A stretch of DNA of 64,000 bases. Origin: Diprion similis (lineage: Eukaryota > Arthropoda > Insecta > Hymenoptera > Diprionidae). The stretch is from NCBI RefSeq assembly GCF_021155765.1, contig NC_060111.1, positions 7,687,981 to 7,751,980 on the forward strand, given 5' to 3'. Each line of letters starts with the position of its first letter. Positions within the stretch are counted from its first letter, which is position 1. The notes under the pieces are model-generated. The model did no database searches. It was given only the letters and a program-made list of their open reading frames with translations, and had not been told where the DNA came from. Below, piece by piece: positions 25,137 to 37,079 of this stretch. Both the position numbers and the translations under genes were made by a program.

Positions 25137-28100
25137 TCATACGTACCCATTACTGGTATTTATGTGTCGTTGAGTCGACCAAAGTCGCACTGCTCCATCT
25201 ATACTAGCACTAGCAATATACTGGCCATCGGAACTCCAATCCAAATTCATTACTGTATCCTGGTGACCCTTCAACTCAATTAACTGGGTATTCGTTGCTA
25301 AATCCCATATAGATACACTTTTGTCGTCACCTGTTAAACAGAATTCTAATGACGATTTCTAACGATTCCATATTTATAATAATGATTGGACTGAGGTGAT
25401 ACTTCGATGGCATTGGTAAAGTCGTAGCATTGTTTGCATTTATAATAGAACTCATTGTTAACTCGTATTTAGATAATTACTTACCAGCAGCGGCTAAATA
25501 CTTTCCATCTGGACTAAAGGCAAGACTGTAAATTGTTGACCGAGCGCCAACATAAACTCTAACCAAGCTACCATCATCTTTGCTCCATAGCCTTATAGTT
25601 TTGTCTGCTGAACCAGTTGCTAGATATCGGGCATTAGGATGAAATCTAATGCACTGAAAAGAATATTGGATAAACATTCTGTGTAACTAAAATTTAAAAT
25701 GTCAGTTTTGATGAATATTCTCGTTTGAGAGTGGAACTTGATCAAGTAAAAAAAGAAAATACATGATAACTACTTACATTAACATCTAGAAAATGACCGG
25801 CAAATATCCGAAGTGGAAAAGTTCGGTCTAGCGACCAGAGTTTGGCAGTACGATCGTGCGAACCAGTTGCTATGTACAAATTAAATACACTGGTATCCAT
25901 GCACCATACAGGATAATTATGTCCGCTGAAAAATGGAAGGTTGTTAGTGATGATTACACATATTACCCACAAATGTTCGATAAATACATTGATGAAGTTT
26001 TACTGAATGCTGCTGCAATATGTATATACAGCTATTGTTTGAATGCTTATAAATTGCTGAAAGCTGTTTATGGTTCAGGTATGACAAAACTAGCATAAAA
26101 CTATAATTGGAAAATCAAACGTGGTATGCACTTGTATATAGCTGCACAGGAATAATCGCTCAGTCGCCATGCTCTCATATCTTTGTCACTAGATACAGAT
26201 AGAAGAACATCAGCTTCGGGAATGAATTTTAAATCGTGTACCACATCCGTGTGCCCTCGCATCACAATTGCCCCTGCTTCATCCCTTTAAAAGAATAAAA
26301 CACAAGTCATGTGATGAACATGAAACTTTTAAATGTAAAATGTAATTGCAATTTATGGAAATTTCTGTATACCATTCATTGAATTAAACTTACATATGGT
26401 CCTCGGACCATAAACTTCTACTGGTGGATGGATTCTTAGATGGAAAATTGAGTGGCGCTGCTTTAAGTCTTGGCTTTGTAAGTACCGTATCTGATATTCC
26501 CCACAGTCTTATTTCGGAAGTGCTAAATCCTGCTGCTAGCCTGTCTATGTTGGGCGTAATTGAACCGCAGCTAGCGCTAAAGAAGTGGAAACATTTTTAT
26601 GTACTTATAAACTATATTGAAAGTTAGGAAATTATTTCAATTCAACTTAGGATTTGGTTTTGCTACTGGATGAATTAGAGCTTGGTAAGTAGAGAGATAC
26701 CAAAAATCTCAAACACCATTCAGGTGAAGCTCCATGCTTAAGAGTCAGTAGGAACGTGTTTCATTTCTTTGAATGCCATAAAAAAAAACATTGATAAACC
26801 CGAACGAGAGATTGTTTCAAATGCTTTTCTGTGCAAGTATAAAAATATTCAGGTTCGTACATAAGTAATTGCGACTGAAGAGCTAATTCTAAAAGATTGT
26901 TTTGCTGTAAAAACATGTACCTTCGCCTCCAACATTTAAGATCTGCAATTGGATATTTGTTACTATAATCGTTGAAGTATTTCCAAAAGACGATCATTTG
27001 GGATTTTTGATGAAAAAAAATTTCGATAAGTGAACCTGATCCGTAGAGTACCTCCTTAACAAAACAATACAAATCATATGAAACTTACTAAAACTTACTT
27101 TTCATTGGCATTGTTAATGGCGTAGACCCTCAATGGTTGATGAACGTTACTACGGATCAATCGAATAGCTTCTTGGAGTTCACGCATTTCACGATCTACA
27201 CCTGTACCCGAAGGTTGCTCGACATGGCCGTTAATTACCGATTCTCTCTTTGGTCCACGTTCACAACTTCTATCTTCATCTGGATGTACTTCTGATATTT
27301 TTCTGATTATTGTCACATGTGTATTTATTACCTAAACAATGATATTACGGTTTTGAAAAGCAATTCAGCAGGAAGATGTGTGTGAAAATATTCCATAGTC
27401 ACCCAATTTTTATCTTTTGAATTTAAAATGCAATGATAATGTCATAATTACTGATATCAGAGGAACAGAAAATGAGAGATAATTTATTCTTTATATTAAA
27501 AATTAAATCAACTTTTGCAACTCTTATTGTAAGACACAAATTGGCAATTAATTATTACATTACCTGCATTAAAATAACATGTCCCTGTTTAGCAAGAAAC
27601 TTTTGAAGGCAGAAGTGAGCATCGTCCGACATATCGACCTTGTATTTTCTTGTTCTGAACGCATTAACCAATGGCCTGAGTTCTATATCTTGAATAGAAA
27701 ATACGCTAGATAGTTCTTCTAAAAAGTCTCGTTCGGTATCAGAGACAAAATCGTTTTGGTACATTTTTAAAAACTGAATAGCTGCCTGTCTGTTACCACC
27801 GTGCAACATCTCCAGATATAAATGACAAAATATCGGATACAATACTCCTTGCAGTTCAATCTTCAGCTTTTCATTGTTTACTGTTTGAATCCATATTTTC
27901 AATCTGTGGATAGGAATTCAGTTGTTAAACAAGCTTTCGGTAGAGAAAAAAAAGTGGAATATTAATATTATCCAAAGAAAAATGAAAGGTAAATTGGAAA
28001 CATATTAATCCTAAGAGGTCAGAGGTCTGATGAATTTCGAAAATCGAAATCTTTTTTTCTATAGAAAAATTATCTAGTCTAGAACATTGGATCAAATTAA

Positions 28101-29688
28101 AGTCGAATATTGGTAGGTCAATGACCTTACACCAAATGGCTTATGCCAGTTCTCTAAGGGTTAATAAAATGATAATTTCTAACGACGAAGGGGCCATATG
28201 AAAAATCTATCCCAAGTTACTAGTAGAGAGATTCTGTTTATAAACAAAATCTACTAGTTATAACTGTAGTTATATCTATAATATTATATATATTTGAATT
28301 GAGATTTTGTTCCATACTAAAGTTAAGAAAAATGAATAGATAAACCTGCATACTACATGCAAATCTGTGTACTTCGTACAGTATGAAAATTAGTCGATCT
28401 CTTATGTACACCAAACTACAAAGTAGTATGCCACTTGTAACATATTACCAATAAATAAGTAAAATATTCAACCTATTTACTTGACAAGAAAATCGACCTG
28501 CGATCATTTTTAACGTTTTGCTGTTTTGAGGGTACAGAGTACAGAAAATAGGTTTTTTGGTGCATATCACAGACCTGTGAAGAGGTGTTTTTCTCACATT
28601 GGTATCAAATTATATTTTAATGAAGCAAACAACACTATTGCAGCTGTTCTTGAAACAACGCAACTGCAGCACATCTCGAGATAAATAAATTACAATCAGA
28701 TTTTTGATTGAGCATAAAAAACTTTCGGCGAAAAAGAAGCGCATTGTTCTTCGATAGCCTCTATGCACACATTTAGAACCTGATTCTCCGACAGCTAGTT
28801 ATTCTTCGTTGTCGATTACATTGTCAATGGAGAATTCCAGCCTATAGCGACTTGCCGTTTACCGTTCGGGAGGCATACTACGAGCTGAATTTTGATCATT
28901 ACACAACATCATCGATAAAGCTTAATCGTTCAGAAATTAAAGCACGTTAAATAGTCGAATATTCTAGCAATGTTTCAATATTTCATGTTCAGGTAAGTCA
29001 ATTTTTATGTTGAGTCTTGTTTTCAATATAGAAAATAATTATTATGACAGCGTTTACTTCTGATACATTGAGGACGAAGCATGGCCTTATCGATGAACTT
29101 TTCGGTACCGAATCTAAACTTGTTTGAAAAGTTCACCTACTATGAGTAAAATCGTAGCGCAAAAAGCATCGTTTGCTTCATTCCGATATAATTGTCTGTA
29201 AACTGAGATACGACAGAAAGTTTCTGTCTGAGGATGAAAATATCTCGAGATGAAAAATTCAAGCGGGACTGTGATTTGGTATCGGAGGTAGAATATTGTG
29301 AGAAAACTTATAGTTAAATGATAAAAATAAATAATAATATACTTGTGATATGCCTGATCAGCGACTCCAGCGTCGTTTGTAATAGCGCTAAAAACGATTG
29401 AATTCTCACGAGAAGTACTGCACTCAACAGTCGTGCTTAAAGTCATTTCGGCGGCGCTGGTTTGACAATCTCCGCGTTCAGGTTTACGAAGAACGTCACA
29501 CTCCTGTTAATATATTTGGTAAACATTACGACAGGTTATGTTATTAACCCTAAGAGACAGGACGTAACCGTGTTTTGTTTCGTGTTTTGTTTCACGCGTA
29601 TTTCAAGTTACGTACATACCTGATGATAATGCCTCCGTTTTAAGTAGGATTCGACAGTGTTGATTATGTCAATTTTCGATCGTTTCAT
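25137..29688 (-). CDS. TAF5L: TAF5-like subunit of the SAGA co-activator complex
   Basis: Nine minus-strand exons join in phase: 29688-29620, 29503-29343, 27903-27564, 27331-27099, 26576-26394, 26284-26132, 25925-25778, 25653-25485 and 25330-25137 (549 aa). This WD40 protein is the SAGA/PCAF paralogue of TFIID TAF5 (Drosophila wda) and supports histone-acetyltransferase co-activation. Residues 1-23 (MKRSKIDIINTVESYLKRR) match the TAF5L N-terminus. Residues 77-190 are the TAF5 NTD2 fold (GVLYPIFCHLYLEML). Six or seven WD repeats follow from about 265, including TGSHDRTAKLWSLDRTFPLR and LATGSADKTIRLWS. SHDRTA and the absence of the long TAF5 linker favour TAF5L over TAF5. The exon 5 acceptor is ambiguous (26576 or 26570, a two-residue difference). 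The first exon is divergent to BLZF1. Confidence 0.93.
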
Positions 29689-30079
29689 TTTTCATTTAAA
29701 CTGGGTGTTGTATACATAAAAGCAGTTGCATATTTTGAAAAATACGAGGACGATCGCCAACTGTTCGGAATTTGACGCCATCACAAAACTAAACGTGACA
29801 AGAACATAAAGAAAAAAGAAGAGAAACAGCTGAAAAGCACGCTGCGGCCTAGTAGACCAATCAACGCCTTGATTCCAATCGTCGATTGTTTGTCCACGCT
29901 TCTGATTGGCTCTCATCTCTCGACAAACACTTCCGCTAACGGGACTTCCGATTTTCCGACACTTGACGTGAACAGCTGATCGCCACACACATACACACTG
30001 ATGCTCCTGGAGTGGAAATCAGGTGTTTTGCTTTGGTCAGAAATTAAAAAGGAAGAGTTACGGTTTTTCGTATATCGTC
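29689..30079. promoter_or_regulatory. Bidirectional TAF5L/BLZF1 promoter region with CCAAT boxes
   Basis: Only 391 bp separate the divergent start codons. The middle contains CCAATCA (29857-29863), CCAAT (29875-29879) and an inverted TGATTGG (29903-29909), i.e. NF-Y-type boxes on both strands. The region also has CAGCTG E-box sequences (around 29828 and 29972). Motif presence is seen directly. Promoter activity is inferred from the layout. Confidence 0.55.
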
Positions 30080-33000
30080 ATGGATTCAGAACGGCCACAA
30101 GTTCAACCCTCAGAAAACGTCGCCACTTTTTCTACATCGCGGAAGAACAGCATCAAAGCAACGAGCTTTCAAGGTTCTTATAAAATATTATTCATTGTAT
30201 TTATATGTTAGCGTTGAATTAAGTTATAACGCTTCTCACTTATGCAGTTAATGTCTCGCAATTACCTCTACGATTTAAAATTCAATGTTCGATTATACGA
30301 TTTTGCATATAGACATCACGGCATACTTTGTGCCGCTTGTTTAAAGAGGTTAAGCTTCTTCGTAATCAAAGAATTAAATTGGATTGACTAATGGATGAGA
30401 CTACGTTACCTAATAAATAGATGTAGAATGCCTGATTATGGTTTCCGACATTCTTATTATACCAAGTAATCTGCTACTGATGTCATCTCCTGAAGGATAA
30501 ACTTTTTGCCAAACATTGAATATTAATTTCTTATGTAAATAAATATATTGTAGTTCTAGGAGTTTCTCAAGATAACCGCAGTCAATGGTATAGATAAAAG
30601 GTGGCCTTTTGTACTGGAATCATTCTAAGTCATCGTTGTACTCTTTTGTACAAACTCACTTTATCGATGTTGAATATTCAGAAATTTTATCACGAAACTG
30701 AAGTCCAACGGACACAGTTAGCAGCTGAATGCTGACGAGGACAGTTTACTATGCATGATGCTATAAATATGTTCGATGTCCATGTGATTTTATAGATTTT
30801 GTAATGGTAGGGCTTCATTCTCCTTTGTTTTCACCAATATTAAAGCATATTGCTAAGTCTAGCTACTAGTTTCAGCAGCATAATTTAACTCAGGCTTGTC
30901 TAAGATAATAAGATTTTCTATAAACCGTTCGTCTTAATGTTATCTTATAGAAAGTTACGAATCGTGCCTAAAGCAAGGCGCTATTCGTTTCTCAAATTGC
31001 GTGAAATCATGGATATACACTCGACTGTATCAAAAAAATAGACTATTTTTTTTTTTTTTAATATACTGAAAATATTGTTCAGGATACCGAAAAAAGGCGC
31101 CTGTTAAAATGGGAGCTCTTAATTTTAATACTAAGAAGTGCCTCATCGCGATTTTCTACTTTCCATAAGAATAACATGGCAAAAATGGTTCTTGCTCCTT
31201 GCGATTTTTATAACTAGATAACGACACGTGGTACAGAAAATTCAAAAACATCTTTTTGTAGGAAATTGAACGTTCTACAAAAAAGGTCTCGTGTCATTTT
31301 ACGATAAATCTATTCTTTCAAAAGTTATTTGAGGTCAAACATCAACAAAGGACCTCAAATAATTTTTGAAAGAATAGATTTATCGTAAAATGACAAGAGA
31401 CAATTTCCTACAAAAACATGTTTTTGAATTTTCTGTACGACGCGTCGTTATCTAGTTATAAAAATCGCAAGGAGCAAGAACCATTTTTGCCATGTTATTC
31501 TTATGGAAAGTAGAAAATCGCGATGAGGCACATCTAAATATCAATATTAAAACCTGAAATTTTGATGGTATTTTTTTTTTCGTCATCTTGAACAATATTT
31601 TCAGTATACCATTAAAAAAAAAAAATAGTCAATTTTTTTGATACAGTCTAATATACACCCTAAATGCAAGTGAATACTCCTTGGTTCCAAAAGGCTGTAA
31701 AATAGCTTTAGACACTCTTTATTAAATAGTAATATCTAACTATTAAAACAGCTGAAAGAATATACTTTTAACATGTAAATTGCAGAGTGAATCACAAGGG
31801 AGATTTAGTGCTATATTGCAGGAATATTTTGATGAACTTTCAGTAATGTTTTCAAGATTGCTAGGAATTTTTAAGAATATTGCAGGATCTTGTAAAATTT
31901 TGTAATGACTTTCAAGATATTGTAGGGCAATGCTAGAAGGAAATACGTGGAGATGTTTAGGAATTGGAAATGTGCTGTACAAGATTTCATTTCGATTTTT
32001 ATAAAAGATCCTAAAACAGGAATAATACAAATTTGCAGTTTTTCTTGTAAACTCATAAACTAAATTGTCTACGAGTTTTTGAAACATAAATGTTTTTTTT
32101 CTACCAAGTATATATTTCTGAGCGAAGATCCCATTAAAAATATTTATGATTGGCGTAGATTTATTGGTGATGTATTATGTACATGGCAAAGTGAGATAAA
32201 ACAGAGTTTAATGCTCAGTTTATAAAATCTATTTCAGAAACGCAAACGATGACTTGTCCTATGCGTACGCAAGGGGATGGAATGGAAAATATAACGGATG
32301 AGAAAGTAGACAAAAAGCCGACAAAAGTCCGCTTAGGAGACACACTAATTTACCATCCCACAAATTTGAAACAATCAAACTCTACACCTCCGGTAACACC
32401 CGTTGGCATGATAGTAAACCTTACACCAAAGAGTGTTGCCCAAGTAAAGAAAGAGAAGCATATATTGAGTTCTTTGAAGTCAAAGGAGCCGAAATTCGTG
32501 CCGTATGAACCTTATAAGGCTGCTGTTAATCCAATTATTCCCTATCAGAAGAAAACTAGAAAGGCATCAAAGAATAATTTGGATATTAATGTGATGGTCT
32601 CCCAAATGGCCATGCTAACTGCAAACGAGGCTGAGAAGAGAAATCAGACTTATGCCAAAGTGAAAGAGAGTGCTGCAGAAAATGCTGGCATAGATGCTCT
32701 AAGTGCAGAAAGAAAAGCTTACGAAGCTGAGATTCAGAAGCTCAAAGAAGAAAATTCTCAGCTGGAAAGCCAGTTGAAATTTCAGGCACAGGTAAAGTGA
32801 ATGATCACCTTATAGAATCGAATCTCTTAATCCTTCGGTAAAACATCAGGCAAGAAATTATATCCTTTCACTTACTAGTCAGCATTGCTGATAGCGACTG
32901 TTATCTGATTACCTGACAGGTGAACGGAGAGTTAAAAAATCTTTTGGTAGCAGCTGTAGGAGAAGATTTGGAAACAAAAGTTCACCTTTTGACAGAGGAT

Positions 33001-36000
33001 AAGCTTCAATTAGCTCGCGCTCTGCTCAACTCTGCTCAAAATCTGAATACCCATCAAGAACAAACTGAGTGGCTGGCTGGTCAATGCGAAGTTTGGAGAA
33101 GCAAATTTTTAGCTAGCAGGTATCGTTGATAATGATACTTAAACTAAAGTCCATTCTATACGATTCGTATTTTATTCGTCGCTTCAATGTCTCATATTTC
33201 AGTTTGATGGTAGAAGAACTCGCTCGATGGAAGGCCGCACTTTGCCAAAGGACTACCGATCTGCAGGAGACGATAAAGCGGCTATTAGAAGAACGTAGCA
33301 AAGTAAGAGACACCACTCTTAGAACATACAGGTACATTCTATTTATATTCTTCGTGTCTCTTATTATTGATACAGCGAACTTATTACAACTTTGTAATTG
33401 GCATTGTAACATGACGCTCTGCGAAATGGTATTCATGTGAATTTCAGTGATTAACTTTGCTAATCTCAAAAATATGAGGCACACATTTTCTACGAAATCA
33501 ATAGGTCTTGGCTAAAAATTAATAACGAGATCCAATTGTTTGGTTTTAATTATTTTGCAATACTTGAAATTCCACTCGTATGCCTGTTTCTGGGTGATTC
33601 TTACTAGATCCTAGTAGCATCTCGTAATTTAAGTTTCTCTTTTCTATTCGTCATATAACTCGAATTTACATCGAATATTTTCGTTTTCTTTTTTCTATCA
33701 GAACACTGAGCTTGCTTCGTGAGAACTTTGACTCTGTTGGAACAGTGTCAAATCAAAGGCACGAGTTGCCTAGTACAAATATTGTGGATTTGAGCCAAGG
33801 TTCATGTCAGCTGGCTGAAATTCTTAAGGTCCAGTTACTCGGTGGCTTAGACAAGATTCATCGTCGTAGAGAAATAAACATTGTCGGCTTGGAGATGAAA
33901 ACTCTAGCGGAAAAACATGCCGAACAGGTAGGTTGTAAAATGTTATAACATTTTACATTATTTTGACAAATTATTTACACTCTCAACCTTGTTGAGCTTG
34001 ATTATTGACAAGTCTTAGTGAAAAGGATGTACATTGAAATACATTGTAACACGGCGATTAGCGCCGTGTTATTTGACCTCCTCATCCCCGTTTGAATTAA
34101 AAAGGCAGCAAGGAATGCAGGCAATCGATATGGTCACTTATATAATTTCAAGTTCTATTACTAATTTCTCTCGATTTTGTCTTCTCTTTTTCCCACCCAT
34201 CCCGAGCTATCCTGAGGACAAAAGGCGAGAAAGGAGGGAAATCATGCAGCTACCGACGTCCATACACCGAGGGTACATCTTCGACGATGAAACCACCACC
34301 CTGGCAGGTGACTCAACGCCTCGCCGCTAGTACCCGTGCCTTCCCCGCACGAGTTCCCGAGAGCTATGAGGCTGCCGCCTTCACCACCATCATCTACGGA
34401 GCCAATAAGAGCCAAGAATCGACGAGCAAACCAGCTCGCATACCCGACATGCCCGTCTATCGCTAACTCCGTCGCTCTGGTCCGATGCATATACAATCGA
34501 TCAGGCTAATTCGGCGAGATAGATGTCTATGGCCAGAGATGCTGAGTCAACCTCGGGAACTTCAAAGAGCCCTCTACCGGCTCGCCGTCGTCGGAGCTGT
34601 CGCCCACGCAATGCCGAAGGGGTTAGGCACGGCGAACACTGCGTGTGCTGCGAGGCCTGCCAGAAACCATGCCCAGGCGGTGCTGCCTAAGGATGTTCGA
34701 TTCTGAAACGATCTTCAGAAGAATCGATCTTTTTGGCGAGAAAAATCGATTCTTCAGTCTACGATTTTCGAGAGAATCGATTCTTTTTTTTTTGTTTGTG
34801 AGGCAATAAGACATAGAAAAATCTTATAAAACCGAGACACGTGAAAATATTAGAGTGCGAGAACGCTTGGAACAAAGAATAACTAGAGCATAGAGTAAAC
34901 GATAGACATTGAGGTTAGGATTTTGGTTATTTGCTTGGCTTGAGAATTCGATCATTCGCTTGATTTGGAGTTTTGCTCTTTTGGGACTCGATTATAACAA
35001 GATCGATCTTTTCCCCTTCGATTTTTAGTATAATCGATTCTCACACATCCGATTCCGAATCAACCCAGAGATCGATTATTTACGGTAAATCGAACATTCC
35101 TAAGTGCTGCCCACTATCGTATCTTCTAAGAAGTTTGGCGGACGACGCTGCGCGGAGGAATCCCCGAACTCCTTACTTCTGCATCTCGCCTAGTCTTGAT
35201 CAGACGTGATATCGTTTTCGTGCCTTGTTGCCTTTTTTTTTTTATAATGTCTTCCTTTCGTTGATTCCTTTTTCTTGTTTCATTGTCGTACATTATCATC
35301 TAGTTTAGTGTTTCGGTGAGCCTGTGTCATAAACTATTAATTAAACAGGACTCTAATTATTTTGTGTGAGAAACCGATCCAGTTCGTCTAACGTAAGTGA
35401 GCTGTTGTTACCGCTCGAACCCCCGAGACACGTTAGTTAGCTTACCTATTGTCTTTGGTGACTGTTTGGCTCGTATATTTCCGTATCTCGGGTTTTCGTC
35501 TGGCTTATTAATTTTATTAATGACCATTTCGACGAGCCTGACTAATATTTTGTGTCCCTAATTTTGTTCCCGAATTTCTGTTTATTTTTTCCCGCATGGT
35601 CCCCTTCGTCCGCGTGGCGACGGCGTCATTACCTCTCTTCCGAAATTTCGGTTAAATATCTTTTATTTCGGTTTCGTATATCGTTTTGTGCGATTAATTA
35701 TCAAAGTTGATCTCATTTTCTTGATTCCGTTAATTAGAGATTGTGTATCGCATAATTGCGCAACGGTTGTGAAGCATTGCGTAATAGCGTCGGTTTCGAA
35801 CATCTTTGAGCGTCTCCGTTTGAATTTGTTCCCGCGCTAACTTCACGCTGCTGCGTGGCGCTGCTTTCGAGATATCGACTCGTTCGAAATTTAAATCCCT
35901 TTTATTGTATCAAGCCATTTGTCATCAGCTGTCTCATCTTTTATTATTTCGAACGGTAATTCGTTAAGTCTCTTTTACGTTAATCCCGGCCTCTATTTGC

Positions 36001-37079
36001 AACGCGTTTTGCGTTTATGATAGAGTCGGTTAACTAATATCTTATTTTTTTACATTTGTTACTATCTGCTATCTTTTATTTAACCATTTGTTTGTAACTA
36101 ACGCTTTGGGATCGTCCCTCTCGCTTTGCATTGTGTTTTATCCGTTGTGTAATTATCCGTTCTAACTGTTCGTTTTTTTTTGTGGCGTTTCGATTGCCTT
36201 ATTTGTCCTTATCCTTGCTGCTGACACGATTCCCCTGGTAAGTAAGCATCGATGTAGTGGTCGCAACATATATCCTTTCTATTGGTCCGTCTAAAATATT
36301 TCTTTACAACCTTTACAAAATAGTGAGTAACGTTCTGTTACTGCATTGGTCTCAATATGAGTCGACCGTCAACTTTACGACTATAGTCCAGTATTTTTTT
36401 TTAATGACCGATCATAAGTCGAATTTTGTGAAACAATTAATTATCTTTCATCACATGTGTATTCGTTGATTAATACTGCATTTTTTGCATACATTGCATC
36501 AATAAAATTAGGGTGTATTGTACAAATAGCTAATTTTCAATTTGTTTGTACTTTCGACTGATACTATTCGAAAAAATTAAAGCTTGAGCTTGAAAGATTC
36601 GTGATTTTATTGCTCAAATCTGATGACAATTGGTTGACAACAAAGTTCTTTTAGTCGATAAAGCAAATTTTTGAAAAAATCCCAATATAAGTCGCCTCTG
36701 CGTATAAATTGAGAATGAATTCTGAGAGGGAAATCGGCTAATGGAGACCTTGACTTATATTTAGTTATATTCAGACCAATAGGTGCGATTAATAGAACTG
36801 GTCATTGTGAACGCAAATTAAATTTTCTACTACAAATTTACAGTTGAATATGCACTTTGAGGTAAATACGAAATCTAATTACATTATTATTGTATGGTTT
36901 GATCGTTTTAGTTACTGATGAACCCAAATTTATTATTGTCTGGAAGACAGGATGCAGCATGTAGTGCCGTTATGGGTGCAGCGGTGGCCGTCGGAGGTCA
37001 ACTTTTCTTACCCTCGCAAACCAGCTGCCCGACCATAGCTTGCTGTCCACACTGCAGTGGTGAGACAAAGCAAATCTGA
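30080..37079 (+). CDS. BLZF1: Golgin-45 (basic leucine zipper nuclear factor 1 homologue)
   Basis: Six exons join in phase: 30080-30173, 32238-32791, 32920-33119, 33203-33331, 33702-33927 and 36912-37079 (456 aa). Golgin-45 is a peripheral Golgi coiled-coil protein that binds GRASP55 and Rab2 and holds medial cisternae together. After a low-complexity N-terminus, residues about 150-330 are heptad-rich (KAYEAEIQKLKEENSQLES) and include the family signature VNGELKNLLVAAVGEDLE and CEVWRSKFLAS. The last exon ends ACCPHCSGETKQI. Its CPHC (446-449) matches the C-terminal CxxC of vertebrate golgin-45, which completes a zinc site with GRASP55. The exon 1 donor, GTTCTT, is weak. Introns 1 and 5 carry transposable elements. 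The final exon is separated by a 2984-bp intron but keeps phase 0 and conserved residues. Confidence 0.93.
31021..31650. mobile_element. 630-bp near-perfect foldback element with 8-bp target duplication
   Basis: Two arms of about 300 bp are inverted copies around a short centre (about 31334-31350). The ends are TCGACTGTATC and GATACAGTCTA. The flanks are an exact 8-bp direct repeat, ATATACAC, at 31013-31020 and 31651-31658, which defines the element precisely. Eight-base duplications are typical of hAT, P and some Merlin elements; the superfamily is not settled. It lies in BLZF1 intron 1 and has no open frame. A half copy is at 52008-52164. Confidence 0.85.
34045..36265. mobile_element. Candidate solo LTR of a retrotransposon in BLZF1 intron 5
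   Basis: The segment begins TGTAACACGGCG and ends GTGGTCGCA, i.e. TG...CA. It is flanked by the 4-bp direct repeat ACAT (34041-34044 and 36266-36269). Its composition differs from the surrounding intron (more GC, T- and TTCG-rich), and no gag or pol frame is present, so it is best read as a solo LTR. A MITE at 34691-35100 is nested in it, giving an original length near 1.8 kb. A 4-bp match could arise by chance. Family (Gypsy or BEL) is not determined. Confidence 0.5.
34691..35100. mobile_element. 410-bp MITE nested in the candidate LTR, TAA duplication
   Basis: The ends GGATGTTCGATT and AATCGAACATTCC are inverted copies (one base of length difference). TAA flanks both sides (34688-34690 and 35101-35103), a 3-bp duplication typical of PIF/Harbinger-type elements. 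The interior repeats AATCGATTCTT-like words several times. No transposase is encoded. Confidence 0.7.

Noticed and set aside
26761-27072. 103-residue minus-strand frame between TAF5L exons 4 and 5
   Set aside because: It lies in an intron with good donor and acceptor on either side. Including it breaks the WD40 alignment, and its composition is not WD-like.
25137-29688. Assignment as TFIID TAF5
   Set aside because: The N-terminus, SHDRTA repeat and short linker fit TAF5L (SAGA) better, and the total length of 549 aa is too short for TAF5.
33113-33484. Minus-strand frame of 123 codons over BLZF1 exons 3-4
   Set aside because: It is antisense to conserved golgin-45 codons and has no recognisable domain or splice partners.
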